Below are positions 51,901 through 60,347 of a stretch of 64,000 nt of DNA, in pieces. A model generated the notes under the pieces. The model saw only the letters and a program-made list of their open reading frames with translations. It ran no database searches and was not told the origin of the DNA. Numbering within the stretch: the stretch's first letter is position 1; every line of letters begins with the position of its first letter. Made by a program: the position numbers and the translations under genes. This DNA comes from an uncultured Treponema sp. (GTDB lineage Bacteria; Spirochaetota; Spirochaetia; Treponematales; Treponemataceae), in contig CAMOIE010000006.1 of assembly GCA_946615905.1 (NCBI GenBank), positions 83,237 through 147,236 of the forward strand, written 5' to 3'.

Positions 51901-53141
51901 TCCTTAAAGCCGCTCCACTCGCGAATATGGCTGAGCCTTTCAAGCAGGCTTTCAACTTCCTCTTCCGTATTGTAAAGGTAGAGGGAGGCGCGGGCTGAAG
52001 CAGGAATATCAAGATACTGCTGCAAGGGCTGGGCACAGTGGTGGCCTGCACGGATAGCAATGTTCTCATCGCTCAAGAGACTTGCGATGTCGTGGGGGTG
52101 AACTCCGTCAACCGTAAAGGTTACGATTCCGCAGCGCTTTTTTCCATCTTTACCACCGACAATGTGAAAATGTGGCAGTCGTTTAATTCCTTCAGTCAAA
52201 ATATCAGCAAGATAAGAATCATTCTTTTCGATATTTTCCATGCCGACTGACTGCAAGTACCTTACGGCCGCTCCAAGGCCAACCGCATCCCCGGCAGAGA
52301 CAGTTCCAGCTTCGAATTTATGGGGAACTTCCGCCCAGGTCGCGTCTTCTGTCGTGACGTATTCAATCATCTCTCCACCGCGCAAAAATGGCGGCATTTC
52401 CTCAAGAAGATTCAACTTTCCGTACAAGGCTCCGATTCCCATTGGACCGCACATTTTGTGGCCGCTCAAAGCGAAAAAGTCACAGTCCAAGTCCTGAACG
52501 TCGACCGCCATGTGGGGGGCGGACTGGGCGCCATCGACAATCATAATCGCGCCGTTTTTGTGGGCGATTTGTCCGATTCTCTTGACCGGGTTAGTCGTTC
52601 CCAAAACATTGGAGACCTGAGTCACAGAGACGATTTTTGTCTTTGGCGTGATTTTATTGAATTCGCTCTCAGGAATCTCGCCGGACTCCTTGTCCACGTT
52701 CAAAAAGACGAGCTTAGCGCCCTTTGTCTTTGCGAGCATCTGCCAGGGGAGAATGTTTGAGTGGTGCTCCATGATTGAGACAAGGATTTCGTCCCCGGCA
52801 TTTATGTTGGCCATGCCGTAAGTATATGCGACAAGATTCAGGCTTTCTGTCGAATTGCGGGTAAAGACGATTTCGCGGGAATCTGCGGCATTTATAAATT
52901 TCGCCAGGGCAGACCGGGCATCCTCATAGGCCTTTGTGGCACGCTCGCTCAATGAATAAAGGCCACGCAGGGGATTTGCGTTCTGAGTCGCGTAAAAATG
53001 GGTCATAGCGTTGAGGACGATAAAAGGTCTGTGAGAAGTCGCAGCAGAGTCAAGGTAAATCAGACCGTTGTTCTCTTTATCTGTGTGCGCATCAATCGCC
53101 TTGAAAAAGGGAAAGTCTGAGCGGAATTTATTTTCTGACAA
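51897..53141 (-). CDS. sufS: Cysteine desulfurase SufS
   Basis: 414 residues, TTG start with GGAG 7 bases upstream. Group II desulfurase: Schiff-base lysine in ALSGHKMCGP, catalytic cysteine in RAGHHCAQPL. It supplies sulfur to SufBCD for Fe-S assembly. No SufE or SufU gene is visible. It is separated from sufD by an adenine methyltransferase gene and a repeat block, so it may be transcribed apart from sufCBD. Confidence 0.92.
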   Translation of the reverse strand: MSENKFRSDFPFFKAIDAHTDKENNGLIYLDSAATSHRPFIVLNAMTHFYATQNANPLRGLYSLSERATKAYEDARSALAKFINAADSREIVFTRNSTESLNLVAYTYGMANINAGDEILVSIMEHHSNILPWQMLAKTKGAKLVFLNVDKESGEIPESEFNKITPKTKIVSVTQVSNVLGTTNPVKRIGQIAHKNGAIMIVDGAQSAPHMAVDVQDLDCDFFALSGHKMCGPMGIGALYGKLNLLEEMPPFLRGGEMIEYVTTEDATWAEVPHKFEAGTVSAGDAVGLGAAVRYLQSVGMENIEKNDSYLADILTEGIKRLPHFHIVGGKDGKKRCGIVTFTVDGVHPHDIASLLSDENIAIRAGHHCAQPLQQYLDIPASARASLYLYNTEEEVESLLERLSHIREWSGFKD

Positions 53142-53149
53142 TTTTTTAC

Positions 53150-53290
53150 TCCGTGATAAAGTGGATGCGTGAGCGCTGGGAGCTGCGCCGCAAGGCGTTC
53201 GGAAGCAACCCTAGTTGCGATGAATGCAGCGAAAGCGGAACAGCGGACATAGCGACGGCAGGGACTGCCGGCACGCCCAAATATTTCATA
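53150..53290. repeat. GC-rich repeat block (copy 8)
   Basis: Non-coding, between the methyltransferase and sufS. GC-rich, ends (reverse start) TTTGGGCGTGCC like other blocks and contains GCGAAAGCGGAAC-type arms. No REP-like loop seen. The remaining ~80 bases to the methyltransferase are AT-rich. Confidence 0.5.
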
Positions 53291-53368
53291 GTATTTCGGT
53301 AGATTATAAAAAAAATGATGATTTTTTTCAATCAAAAGGGATTATCTTTCAGATAATCTTTCGCGACT

Positions 53369-55054
53369 TCATGTAGCAAAGCGGGTTTCGGCAATTTGTG
53401 CGACTTTTTGCAGGTCATCGGCAATAAAAGCGTAAATTTCAGGATATTCTTGCGCAAGTTCTTCGATTTTGGAAAGCCACTTGTAAAATACGGCCCTGTT
53501 CTTTTTTGAGGCGAGTTTTTTCAACGTGTGGGGAATCGCCTTTATAAGTTTTTTTTGCCCCAAACCGACTTTTTTTGAGATTGCAATGAGGCAGGAAAGC
53601 TCTTCCTCCTTTGTCGAGCAGACACAGGGAGCCAAAATTGAATAAAGTTCGGCGGCATCTTTTTGCGACAATACACCTGTAAGCTGTGGTTCGGTCAGAG
53701 TAAAGAAATTTTGCCCTTGAATTTCAATCTTTTTAGAAGACGACAGGATAACAGTCAGGGAATTTTCATTCAAAATGATTTTTTCTGGAAAAGCAAGCAA
53801 TTTTTCCCTTGAGAATTTCTGCCTGAAAAGGATGGAAAGTTTTTTGCGGGTAAAAATCTCAAGGATTTTCCCGCGGGACTCAGAGTCAGACTTTTTTGCT
53901 GTGTCAATGCAAAGGATAAATTCTATGTCCGTGTTCTGACGCTTATTTGACTGCTTTCCACCACGGTAAGTCGTATATTCATTCGTGACTACAGAAAGCC
54001 GCCCCTTTTTCATGCAGATTTCGCACATTTTTTCAAATGGAATTATTCCGTCCGTCGAATAGCTGACCAAAATATATTTTGCGCGCAGGTTCTCAATCAA
54101 ATCCGCAAAAGATTTTTCTGCGTCAAGACGGTAGCAGTATGGAGACCTTGTTTCCACCCAATCATGGCGGATTCCTGCCTTTTCTTTCAAAATGCCGTCT
54201 GCGCCCAGCTCCAGTCCGGGAGCAATCTTGTCCCAGTTTGCGATGGTGTTAAGCATAAAATAGTTGGAGCCGTACTGGTGCTGGTTGTATGGGGGGTCCA
54301 AGTAGGCAATGTCTACCGGTCCGATTTTTTTTGCAAGGTCGTTCGCATTCTCTTGAAACACATGGCATGGAAAATCAGAATTTATCAGAACCGGTTCATG
54401 AAGCCCTATTTTTGCCGTAATTCTCTTGAGGGCATCTTTTCCGTGGCCGCCGAATTCCTTGTGGAAGGCCTTAAAAACCCCGGAAGTATTGGTGTGTGTC
54501 GCCCCCTCATAAATCAAAAGGGCGGTCAGCAGGGCGAATCTCTTGTCTAGATTTCCGTCAGCACAAATTTTTGGATAATTTTGGTCTATAAAGTTGCGGA
54601 TTTTATCAATCTCAATAGCATTTTCCCTGGTGTAAAAAAGCCGCTCGGTTTTATAGTCAGACTTGTCCAAGTCAAAGCCTTTTGGAGCATAGAATTTTGC
54701 AATAAAGAGATTTTCATCGGCCGGGGGCGGAAGAGAATTTATTTTTTTCAAAAGATTTTTAAAATCTTCCTCGGAGCCGAAAAGTTCACCGATTTCACTC
54801 TTGTTTATCAAAAGATAGGCGGAATTTATCACGAAAGAGTAGAATTCCCAGTCGTTCGAATAAACCTCGAACCCCAAAGACTTTGCAAAACGGGATACAA
54901 CCCCAGAACCGGCAAAGGCGTCGAGGAATTTCAGCCCACCCCTGATTTCGATTTCGAGTTTTTGCATAGCCCGGAAAATCAGCGGCAGAAGTTTGCGCTT
55001 GTTTCCGATGTAGGCTATGATTTGTTCTGTCAGATACGGTGAGTCAAATTCCAT
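53369..55054 (-). CDS. D12-class N6-adenine DNA methyltransferase (orphan)
   Basis: 561 residues. Motif order of Dam-like enzymes: YIGNKRKLL, the SAM loop LDAFAGSGVVSRF, and the catalytic LDPPYNQHQYGSNYF. A C-terminal extension of ~200 residues has no recognised domain. No restriction nuclease or specificity gene is near, so it may act in regulation or be half of a split system. It has its own promoter overlapping the sufD stop and no Shine-Dalgarno (TATATT 6 bases before ATG). Confidence 0.88.
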   Translation of the reverse strand: MEFDSPYLTEQIIAYIGNKRKLLPLIFRAMQKLEIEIRGGLKFLDAFAGSGVVSRFAKSLGFEVYSNDWEFYSFVINSAYLLINKSEIGELFGSEEDFKNLLKKINSLPPPADENLFIAKFYAPKGFDLDKSDYKTERLFYTRENAIEIDKIRNFIDQNYPKICADGNLDKRFALLTALLIYEGATHTNTSGVFKAFHKEFGGHGKDALKRITAKIGLHEPVLINSDFPCHVFQENANDLAKKIGPVDIAYLDPPYNQHQYGSNYFMLNTIANWDKIAPGLELGADGILKEKAGIRHDWVETRSPYCYRLDAEKSFADLIENLRAKYILVSYSTDGIIPFEKMCEICMKKGRLSVVTNEYTTYRGGKQSNKRQNTDIEFILCIDTAKKSDSESRGKILEIFTRKKLSILFRQKFSREKLLAFPEKIILNENSLTVILSSSKKIEIQGQNFFTLTEPQLTGVLSQKDAAELYSILAPCVCSTKEEELSCLIAISKKVGLGQKKLIKAIPHTLKKLASKKNRAVFYKWLSKIEELAQEYPEIYAFIADDLQKVAQIAETRFAT

Positions 55055-55060
55055 CGGCTA

Positions 55061-55089
55061 AATATATCAAAAAGGACAGTCTGTGTCAT
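55061..55089 (-). promoter_or_regulatory. Promoter of the methyltransferase gene
   Basis: Reverse strand ATGACA (55084-55089), 17 bases, TATATT (55061-55066), then TAGCCG and ATG. The -35 overlaps the sufD stop codon. Confidence 0.62.
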
Positions 55090-56171
55090 TCGCCGTAAAG
55101 ACTGTCGAGCTGCTGTGAAATCTGCTTCACGAGTTTTTCGTCCGGGATTTCGCGGGCAACGGACTCGATTTTAGCCCGGCTCATCATCTGCTTGGCGGCT
55201 TCCTCTCCGATTCCTCTGGAATTGATGTAGAAAAGCTCCTCTTCTTCAAGGCGGCCGATCGAGGCTCCGTGGGTTCCAGAAACGTCCTCCTCGTCGCAGA
55301 GAATCACAGGAATCGACTTGTTGACGCATTCGGAAGAAAGCAAAAGGGTCTCCTCCTGCTCGTTTCCAGTCGCACCCTGGCAGCCGTTTTTAAAGTCAAT
55401 CGTTCCACGGTGGATTTTCACGGCCTTTCCGTCAACGACTCCCTTGACCTGCATGTCGCAGTCAGTTTTCTTTCCGGTCTGTGTGACAACGTAGTTCATG
55501 TCCAAAAGCTGATTTTTGCCCACGGCGTAGGCGGTCCGGCTTTTAAAAGAGGCTTCGCTTCCAGAAAGCAAAGACGAGACTCCGGCGTAAGCCTTGTCGC
55601 CGCCAAGCTCTATCTGGGTGACGGTAACTTTCGCCCCCTCCTCCTCCTCAATTCCAAGGTCATCGAGAGAAGTGAAATTCTCGGCCAAAAGCTGAACTTT
55701 TATTATGTTGACAGTCGAATTCTTTTTGGCAAGAACCTTGTTCTGCAAGGCGAAAAATCCCTCAGCGTCAGGAGTAGAGTCATAGACCATAATCACAGTG
55801 ATTGAGGAGCCTTCCTCGGCGATTACGTGCAGGCGGTCAGCGTATGAGGCCTTTCCCCGAAAAGAATAGCGGACGGAAAGGGGCATCTGAGCCTGACAGT
55901 CCTTTTCCACGACAATCACAGATTTTGAATAGCTCAAATTGCGGATTATGTCAGCCGCGTCTTCCCCGGAGCCGCCCTTGATCGCTATCAGACGCTCATA
56001 GTCCGGGTAGGTCTCGTCCTCCATCGTAACCCCGCGCGGCAGTTTTGAAAGCTGCACGTCGCATGAAACTCCGGGAATCTCTTTTTCAAGTGAAGCCCGG
56101 TTCATCTTGAGCCAGTTCCAAGTCAGCGACGGAATTTTATTTATCTCTTTATATGATAGTTTTTCAGCCAT
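55086..56171 (-). CDS. sufD: Fe-S assembly scaffold subunit SufD
   Basis: 361 residues from the ATG at 56171 (GGAGAAAG upstream; a longer in-frame start lacks support). SufBD beta-helix core with LDMNYVVTQTGKKTD and DVSGTHGASIGRLEEEELFYINSRGI, a conserved C-terminal segment of the SufB/D family. It works with SufB and SufC as the scaffold for Fe-S clusters. Follows sufB across a 115-base gap containing a structured repeat. Confidence 0.85.
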   Translation of the reverse strand: MAEKLSYKEINKIPSLTWNWLKMNRASLEKEIPGVSCDVQLSKLPRGVTMEDETYPDYERLIAIKGGSGEDAADIIRNLSYSKSVIVVEKDCQAQMPLSVRYSFRGKASYADRLHVIAEEGSSITVIMVYDSTPDAEGFFALQNKVLAKKNSTVNIIKVQLLAENFTSLDDLGIEEEEGAKVTVTQIELGGDKAYAGVSSLLSGSEASFKSRTAYAVGKNQLLDMNYVVTQTGKKTDCDMQVKGVVDGKAVKIHRGTIDFKNGCQGATGNEQEETLLLSSECVNKSIPVILCDEEDVSGTHGASIGRLEEEELFYINSRGIGEEAAKQMMSRAKIESVAREIPDEKLVKQISQQLDSLYGE

Positions 56172-56192
56172 TTCTTTCTCCAATATTTTTAC

Positions 56193-56269
56193 CACACGGA
56201 TTTGTTCGCAAGTAACGCTTGCTTACTCTTTATAACGTGAAGCCCGTTAGGGCTGAACCAATCCGCGTG
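56193..56269. repeat. Three-stem palindromic element between sufB and sufD (family 2)
   Basis: Outer arms CACACGGATT-t-GTTC and GAAC-c-AATCCGCGTG enclose two small hairpins: GCAAG/CTTGC (56208-56222) and AGCCC/GGGCT (56241-56254). A related half-copy is at 60994-61022. Confidence 0.6.
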
Positions 56270-56286
56270 ACAATCAAATCTTAAAC

Positions 56287-57693
56287 TTAGAGACTTCCTT
56301 TAAGCTCCAACCTTATCAGATTGTTCATCTCCACCGCGTATTCAAGCGGAAGTTCCTTGCTCACAGGGTTCGCAAAGCCGGAGACAATCATCGTCCGAGC
56401 CTCCTCTTCCGAAATTCCCCGGCTCATCAGATAGAAAACCGCATCGTTTGAAATGCGGCCGATTTTCGCCTCGTGGCCGACCGAGCAGTCGTCAGTGTGG
56501 ATATCCATCGCGGGAATTGTGTCGCTTCGGGATTTGGAGTCCAGCATCAAGCTCTCGCATGAGACGGAGGCCTTGCTGCCCTTGGCCTCCTTTGAGATGT
56601 AGACGGCAGACCTGTAAGTTGAGATTCCGCCCCCCTTTGAAAGGGACTTTGTTGTAATCAAGGATGTCGTGTTCGGAGCCAAATGAACCATCTTCGCGCC
56701 GGTGTCAAGGTTCTGACCGCTTCCGGCAAAGGTCACGCCTGTAAACTCAGCCCTAGCCCCGCGCCCGATCAAATCGCTCTCAGGATACAGATAAGAGATG
56801 TGGCTTCCAAAAGAGCCTGAAACCCACTCCACGCTTCCGCCTTCCTCGACGCGAGCGCGCTTGGTGTTCAGGTTGTACATATTTTTTGACCAGTTTTCCA
56901 CGGTTGAATAGCGCAAGTGCGCGCCCTTTTTGACATACAGCTCGACGCAGCCGGCGTGCAGGTTCGCCACATTGTATTTCGGGGCGGAACAGCCCTCGAT
57001 GAAGTGCAAGTCCGCGCCCTCGTCCACGATAATCAGCGTATGCTCAAACTGCCCCGCGCCCTTCGCGTTCAGCCTAAAATACGACTGCAAGGGAATCGCG
57101 ACCTTCACGCCCTTCGGCACATACACAAACGAGCCGCCCGACCAGACCGCCCCGTGCAGGGCCGCAAATTTGTGGTCCTTCGGCGTGACTAGACGCATAA
57201 AATGCTCTTTTACCATGTCGGCGTACTCGCCCCGGAGCGAGCTTTCAAAGTCCGTGTAGACAACGCCCTGCTTGGCAACTTCTTCCTGCAAATTGTGGTA
57301 GACAAGCTCCGAGTCGTACTGCGCGCCAACTCCCGCAAGCGAAGTCCTCTCCGCCTCCGGTATTCCGAGCTTTTCAAAGGTGTCCTTTATGTCCTGCGGC
57401 ACGTCCTCCCACTTTCCCTGCATCTTCGTGTTCGGGCGGACGTAAGTGGCGATATTCTCGATGTGAAGGCCGGAAATGTCAGGTCCCCACTCAGGCTCGC
57501 GAAGTTCGTTGTAAATCTTCAGGCATTCCTGCCGAAAATCGCGCATCCAGTCTGGGTCATTCTTGTCGTCTGAAAGCTTCGAGACGATTTCCGCGGTCAG
57601 CCCCGCCTCGTTCCGGTAAAATCCTTCCTCGCCGTACTTAAAATCGTAGGGAGAATGGTCGTTATCTATGTTTTTATCCAAAATATCAGACAT
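56287..57693 (-). CDS. sufB: Fe-S assembly scaffold subunit SufB
   Basis: 468 residues from the ATG at 57693 (GGAGTG upstream). SufB hallmarks: LHGAVWSGGSFVYVPKGV, HFIEGCSAPKYNVANLHAGCVE, YSTVENWSKN and SVGHEAKIGRISNDAVFYLMSRG. Main scaffold for Fe-S assembly with SufC and SufD. Confidence 0.95.
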   Translation of the reverse strand: MSDILDKNIDNDHSPYDFKYGEEGFYRNEAGLTAEIVSKLSDDKNDPDWMRDFRQECLKIYNELREPEWGPDISGLHIENIATYVRPNTKMQGKWEDVPQDIKDTFEKLGIPEAERTSLAGVGAQYDSELVYHNLQEEVAKQGVVYTDFESSLRGEYADMVKEHFMRLVTPKDHKFAALHGAVWSGGSFVYVPKGVKVAIPLQSYFRLNAKGAGQFEHTLIIVDEGADLHFIEGCSAPKYNVANLHAGCVELYVKKGAHLRYSTVENWSKNMYNLNTKRARVEEGGSVEWVSGSFGSHISYLYPESDLIGRGARAEFTGVTFAGSGQNLDTGAKMVHLAPNTTSLITTKSLSKGGGISTYRSAVYISKEAKGSKASVSCESLMLDSKSRSDTIPAMDIHTDDCSVGHEAKIGRISNDAVFYLMSRGISEEEARTMIVSGFANPVSKELPLEYAVEMNNLIRLELKGSL

Positions 57694-57739
57694 TTTCACT
57701 CCATTTTTTTTACAACGCCTGGCAAAAAGCAAATTTCAT

Positions 57740-57862
57740 TTTTCGGCATTCCCCGCCCCCGGCGGGTCGCTATGTCCGGGGTTCCGCTAGCGCTTCATTC
57801 TTGGTCGTCAAAACCGACCTGCGAACGCTCCGCGCCCCTACCAGCGCTAATGCAACAGAAAT
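57740..57862. repeat. GC-rich repeat block (copy 9)
   Basis: Between sufC and sufB. Begins TTTTTCGGC; CCCGCC/GGCGGG hairpin (57752-57766) within a 24-base match to copy 2. Ends CCCCTACCAGCGCTAATGC, an altered form of the 3' module. No gene. Confidence 0.6.
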
Positions 57863-57863
57863 G

Positions 57864-58640
57864 TCAGACATGAATAACGCCAATCAGCTCTTCGTCGTTT
57901 TCCGTCTCGTAGGAGGCAAAGCCCTTTTGGTTGATTTCGTCCACAAGCTCAGGACCTGCGGATTTTACGATTTTTCCCTTCACGAGAATGTGGGTTTTTG
58001 TCACGTTCAGACTCTCAAGGATTTTTGTCGAGTGGGTGATAATCAAAAGGCTTCCGCCCTGATTCTTAACGTATTCCTCGATTCCCGCGCTGACAGTGCG
58101 AACAGCGTCAACATCAAGACCTGAGTCAGTCTCGTCCAAAATCGCAAGCTTCGGCTTGAGCATAAGGAGCTGCAAGATTTCGCTCTTCTTCTTTTCTCCG
58201 CCTGAAAAACCGACGTTCAAATCGCGTCCTGCGTAGCTTGAGTCCATGTGCAAAAGCTCCATAGTCGCCTTAAGCTCTTTTTGGAACTGGAAAAGTTTTA
58301 CGCGCTCACCCGTCCTCTGCTGAATCGATGTGCGGATAAAATTCTCAAGCGAAACTCCGGGAACCTCAAGCGGGGTCTGGAATGAAAGGAAAAGCCCCTT
58401 TGCCGCCCTTTTGTCAGCAGCCAGAGAAGTAATGTCCTCGCCGTCAAAGAGAATCTTTCCTCCCGTGACAGAATAGCGGGGGTTGCCCATAATCGTGTAT
58501 CCCAAAGTTGACTTTCCAGCCCCGTTGGGTCCCATCAAAACGTGGGTCTCTCCAGCATTAATCTCAAGATTAACGCCGTCAAGAACTTTTTTCTCTTCTA
58601 TATTTGTGCAAAGATGCTGCACTTCAAGCAATGCGCCCAT
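57864..58640 (-). CDS. sufC: Fe-S assembly ATPase SufC
   Basis: 258 residues, ABC-type ATPase. Walker A GPNGAGKST, SufC-specific FLSFQTPLEVPGV Q-loop region, signature GFSGGEKKKSEILQ, Walker B LAILDETDSGLDVDA. Powers the SufBC2D scaffold. First gene of the leftward suf cluster; GGAG precedes the ATG. Confidence 0.95.
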   Translation of the reverse strand: MGALLEVQHLCTNIEEKKVLDGVNLEINAGETHVLMGPNGAGKSTLGYTIMGNPRYSVTGGKILFDGEDITSLAADKRAAKGLFLSFQTPLEVPGVSLENFIRTSIQQRTGERVKLFQFQKELKATMELLHMDSSYAGRDLNVGFSGGEKKKSEILQLLMLKPKLAILDETDSGLDVDAVRTVSAGIEEYVKNQGGSLLIITHSTKILESLNVTKTHILVKGKIVKSAGPELVDEINQKGFASYETENDEELIGVIHV

Positions 58641-58798
58641 ATCAGCTCCAAAAAAAATAATCTAGTAAAAAACTGGGAAATCCCCTGTCCTAAAATATAA
58701 AATCCAAGGCGGAAAGTCCAGTAACGCCGTGTATACTAACAAATTTTTCCTTTTTGTGGAAGAATCGGGCGGCTGCCCTCCGGGCACAAAGCAAAGAC

Positions 58799-58916
58799 GG
58801 GGCTGTCCCAAAAGTAGCAAAATGGTGGTTGAGCTTGTCGAAACCACCATATATAGTGCGAGAGGTCATTTCGACAGGCTCAATGACCACACACCCTGAA
58901 CTTATTGGACAGCCCC
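58799..58916. repeat. Cruciform-forming REP pair (copy 10)
   Basis: Outer arms GGGGCTGTCC (58799-58808) and GGACAGCCCC (58907-58916) enclose hairpin 1 ATGGTGGTT/AACCACCAT (58822-58850, loop GAGCTTGTCGA) and hairpin 2 GGTCATT/AATGACC (58864-58888, loop TCGACAGGCTC). The two loops are the same core in opposite orientation. The rest of the 440-base gap upstream of sufC holds no gene. Confidence 0.75.
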
Positions 58917-59083
58917 GGGTGAGTGGAGGCAGTAAGCCGACACGAACCCGCCAATCCTTGCCGCAGTGAAGATATAAAAACATCACACATTCCACAGCAG
59001 AATCCGCATGGCAAATTTTTCCTTATTGAAAAAATCCCCCGTTCGTGAGAAAATTAAACATCTATTTTTCTACGGAGTTTAAA

Positions 59084-59323
59084 ATGATAGCAATTATCTG
59101 CGGACTGATTCTCATCGCATTCTGCGTTTTCGCAGCCCTTCCCGGCGGACTTGCATGGGGACAGGAAATGATTAACGTCCTTAAGGGCGGCGGCCCCATT
59201 CTGGCTGCATTCGTCGGTCTCATCGCCATGTTCATCGGATTCGCCGACATCAAGGACAAGAATGAGGCAAAGCGCGAGGAAGCTGAGGCAAAAAAGGCCG
59301 AGGAAGCCAGCAAAAAAGCGTAA
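59084..59323 (+). CDS. Small membrane protein with charged tail
   Basis: 79 residues from the ATG at 59084 (CGGAG upstream; an earlier in-frame start extends into non-conserved sequence). Two predicted membrane helices (GLILIAFCVFAALPGG and ILAAFVGLIAMFIGFA) and a Lys/Glu/Ala helix of ~25 residues ending in KKA. No family recognised. It stands alone between sufC and rplM. Confidence 0.6.
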   Translation: MIAIICGLILIAFCVFAALPGGLAWGQEMINVLKGGGPILAAFVGLIAMFIGFADIKDKNEAKREEAEAKKAEEASKKA

Positions 59324-59350
59324 TTTATTACCTCCACGGACGCATAAAAT

Positions 59351-59460
59351 ATTGACCCAAATCTTCAAAAGTTATATTCTATTAGTCCCCGTATATGCGC
59401 GGTGAACTGCTCATTTACCGCGAACGCAAACTTTATCGATGCAAGTAAAGGGCGCGCAGA
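59351..59460 (+). promoter_or_regulatory. Promoter and structured leader of rplM-rpsI
   Basis: TTGACC (near 59352), 17 bases, TATTCT or an overlapping TATATT. The leader has hairpin CGCGGTGAA (59398-59406), loop of 7, TTTACCGCG (59414-59422), then CTTTA/TAAAG. This is a candidate site for ribosomal-protein autoregulation. Confidence 0.5.
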
Positions 59461-59483
59461 CTTTTTAATGTAAAGGTATATAC

Positions 59484-59912
59484 ATGAAAACTATTTTCGT
59501 TAAAGATTACGAACAGAAACGCGACTGGTACGTCATTGACGCAGCCGGCAAACCGCTTGGACGCGTTGCAGCAAAAGCCGCCTATGTTCTTCGTGGAAAG
59601 AACAAGGCAACATTCACTCCCAACCAGGAAATGGGTGATTTCGTTGTTATCATCAACGCAGACAAAGTTGCTGTAACAGGAAACAAGGGCGAGGACATGC
59701 TCTACCGCCACTACACAGGCTATGTCCGCGGATTGCGCGAATACTCTTTCAACAAGCTTATCGAACGCCATCCCACAGACCCGCTCACACGCACAATCAG
59801 CGGAATGCTTCCCAACGGAAAGCTCGGACGCAAAATGCTCTCAAACCTCAAAGTTTATGCAGGTGCTGAGCATCCCCACACAGCCCAGAACCCCAAAGTT
59901 TTGGACATATAA
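59484..59912 (+). CDS. rplM: 50S ribosomal protein L13
   Basis: 142 residues. L13 motifs: WYVIDAAGKPLGRVA, LRGKNKATFTP, VINADKVAVTG, GMLPNGKLGRKML, and the ending VYAGAEHPHTAQNP. Early-binding 50S protein. AAAGG precedes the ATG. In operon with rpsI (14-base gap). Confidence 0.97.
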   Translation: MKTIFVKDYEQKRDWYVIDAAGKPLGRVAAKAAYVLRGKNKATFTPNQEMGDFVVIINADKVAVTGNKGEDMLYRHYTGYVRGLREYSFNKLIERHPTDPLTRTISGMLPNGKLGRKMLSNLKVYAGAEHPHTAQNPKVLDI

Positions 59913-59926
59913 TTTAGGAGACTATC

Positions 59927-60319
59927 GTGGTTAAGAATATTGCTATTGGAACAGGAAGAAGAAAGACTGCTGTTGCCCGCGTATTTTTGCGCGACGGCTC
60001 CGGCAAAATCGTTGTGAACGGCAAAGATGTCGCTGAATACTTTGACTCAGCTGAGCAGGTTCGCGTTGTCCACCAGCCCCTTCTCGTCACAAACAACGAG
60101 AACAAATATGACGTTCTTATCAACGTCTGCGGTGGCGGAATGAACGGACAGGCTGCAGCCTGCTTGCACGGACTTTCACGCGCACTCCTCCAGGTTGACC
60201 CGGATTCACACGCCTCACTCAAGGCAAACGGCTACCTGACACGCGACAGCCGCATGGTTGAGCGCAAGAAGTACGGTCAGCGCGGAGCTCGCCGCCGCTT
60301 CCAGTTCAGCAAGCGCTAA
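59927..60319 (+). CDS. rpsI: 30S ribosomal protein S9
   Basis: 130 residues from a GTG start (AGGAG upstream). [15 protein letters not shown] and the basic C-terminus [12 protein letters not shown]...RRFQFSKR, whose last Arg reaches the tRNA in the P site. Second gene of the rplM-rpsI unit. Confidence 0.97.
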   Translation: MVKNIAIGTGRRKTAVARVFLRDGSGKIVVNGKDVAEYFDSAEQVRVVHQPLLVTNNENKYDVLINVCGGGMNGQAAACLHGLSRALLQVDPDSHASLKANGYLTRDSRMVERKKYGQRGARRRFQFSKR

Positions 60320-60347
60320 GTCTTATTTTGGATTTATTGCTTTCTAT

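Noticed and set aside
56193..56269. Integron attC site (Treponema integrons are known)
   Set aside because: TAACG and CGTTA are present, but spacing and flanking core consensus do not fit and no integrase or cassette array is near.
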